Shown here piece after piece: positions 16,332 to 17,107 of a stretch of 17,107 bases of DNA. The stretch's first letter is position 1. Every line of letters starts with the position of its first letter. Made by a program: the position numbers and the translations under genes. The stretch covers positions 24,697-41,803 of the forward strand of contig NW_003132917.1 of assembly GCF_000003605.2 (NCBI RefSeq), written 5' to 3'. The stretch is from Saccoglossus kowalevskii. Lineage: Eukaryota > Hemichordata > Enteropneusta > Harrimaniidae. Below the pieces are notes generated by a model. It did not search any database, was not told where the DNA came from, and saw only the letters and a list, made by a program, of their open reading frames with translations.

Positions 16332-17107
16332 CATACTTATCGGAAGTACACACTCATTTTGTTGTCTCGTCATCATGAATTCATACTTATCGGAAGTACA
16401 CACTCATTTTGTTGTCTCGTCATCATGAATTCATACTTATCGGAAGTACACACTCATTTTGTTGTCTCGTCATCATGGATTCATACTTATCGGAAGTACA
16501 CACTCATTTTGTTGTCTCGTCATCATGAATTCATACTTATCGGAAGTACACACTCATTTTGTTGTCTCGTCATCATGGATTCATACTTATCGGAAGTACA
16601 CACTCATTTTGTTGTCTCGTCATCATGGATTCATACTTATCGGAAGTACACACTCATTTTGTTGTCTCGTCATCATGAATTCATACTTATCGGAAGTACA
16701 CACTCATTTTGTTGTCTCGTCATCATGGATTCATACTTATCGGAAGTACACACTCATTTTGTTGTCTCGTCATCATGGATTCATACTTATCGGAAGTACA
16801 CACTCATTTTGTTGTCTCGTCATCATGGATTCATACTTATCGGAAGTACACACTCATTTTGTTGTCTCGTCATCATGGATTCATACTTATCGGAAGTACA
16901 CACTCATTTTGTTGTCTCGTCATCATGATTCATACTTATCGGAAGTACACACTCATTTTGTTGTCTCGTCATCATGGATTCATACTTATCGGAAGTACAC
17001 ACTCATTTTGTTGTCTCGTCATCATGGATTCATACTTATCGGAAGTACACACTCATTTTGTTGTCTCGTCATCATGAATTCATACTTATCGGAAGTACAC
17101 ACTCATT
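16332..17107 (+). repeat. 50-bp satellite, about 15.5 units, open at right edge
   Basis: The anchor CGGAAGTACACACTCATTTT recurs every 50 bp from 16341, with one 49-bp step near 16927. The unit is otherwise nearly invariant. The main variable base is in ATGRATTCAT: the A form makes a perfect 10-bp palindrome with an EcoRI site (16377, 16427, 16527, 16677, 17076) and the G form breaks it. All three plus-strand frames of the unit are open, which creates long artificial frames at 16071-16928 and 16709-17077 with a 50-residue period. The array continues past the window, so its true size is unknown. Confidence 0.97.

Noticed and set aside
16071-16928. 285-codon plus-strand frame
   Set aside because: Two thirds of it is the 50-bp satellite, open in all frames by accident. 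The first 80 codons resemble no family and have no supporting splice or codon signal.

Overview
The window looks like AT-rich nuclear DNA from an invertebrate animal, most likely a marine lophotrochozoan such as a bivalve mollusc. That placement is an inference from spliced GT-AG exons, long repeat-filled introns, a Penelope-like retroelement with a hammerhead ribozyme, decayed LINE tails, a tRNA-derived SINE and many minisatellites. I could not run a search, so the species is not identified.

The one clear host gene is on the minus strand. Three exons (12226-11336, 10992-10838, 10256-10111) join in phase and encode the first 397 residues of an ACSF3-type mitochondrial malonyl-CoA synthetase. 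They include a probable targeting sequence, the AMP-binding loop, an HHVHG segment, a SGSAALP segment and the YGMTE motif. The last ~180 residues expected for the family are not seen, so intron 3 probably runs from 10110 past the left edge of the window. A weaker candidate, a 29-codon first exon of an unidentified gene, points the other way at 15479-15566.

The left 10 kb, probably ACSF3 intron, is mostly repeats: a 31-bp minisatellite of about 52 units (471-2093), a 42-bp array of six units (2498-2758), a 28-bp array of five units (2991-3130), a tRNA-Met-like SINE (about 3780-4155), a diverged repeat pair carrying RFX/X-box-like palindromes (about 5328-5780), a broken Penelope-like element (6491-7240) with its hammerhead ribozyme (7401-7453), and a composite element bounded by matching inverted motifs (7613-8937).

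Right of ACSF3 there are two LINE 3' fragments (about 12940-13330 and 14600-15036), the candidate exon, and a 50-bp satellite (16332-17107) that runs off the right edge.

The most interesting signal is the hammerhead ribozyme. All three helices and the full catalytic core can be drawn by eye, and it lies downstream of, and in the same orientation as, the Penelope-like coding remnant. No bacterial-type genes, operons or CRISPR arrays are present.
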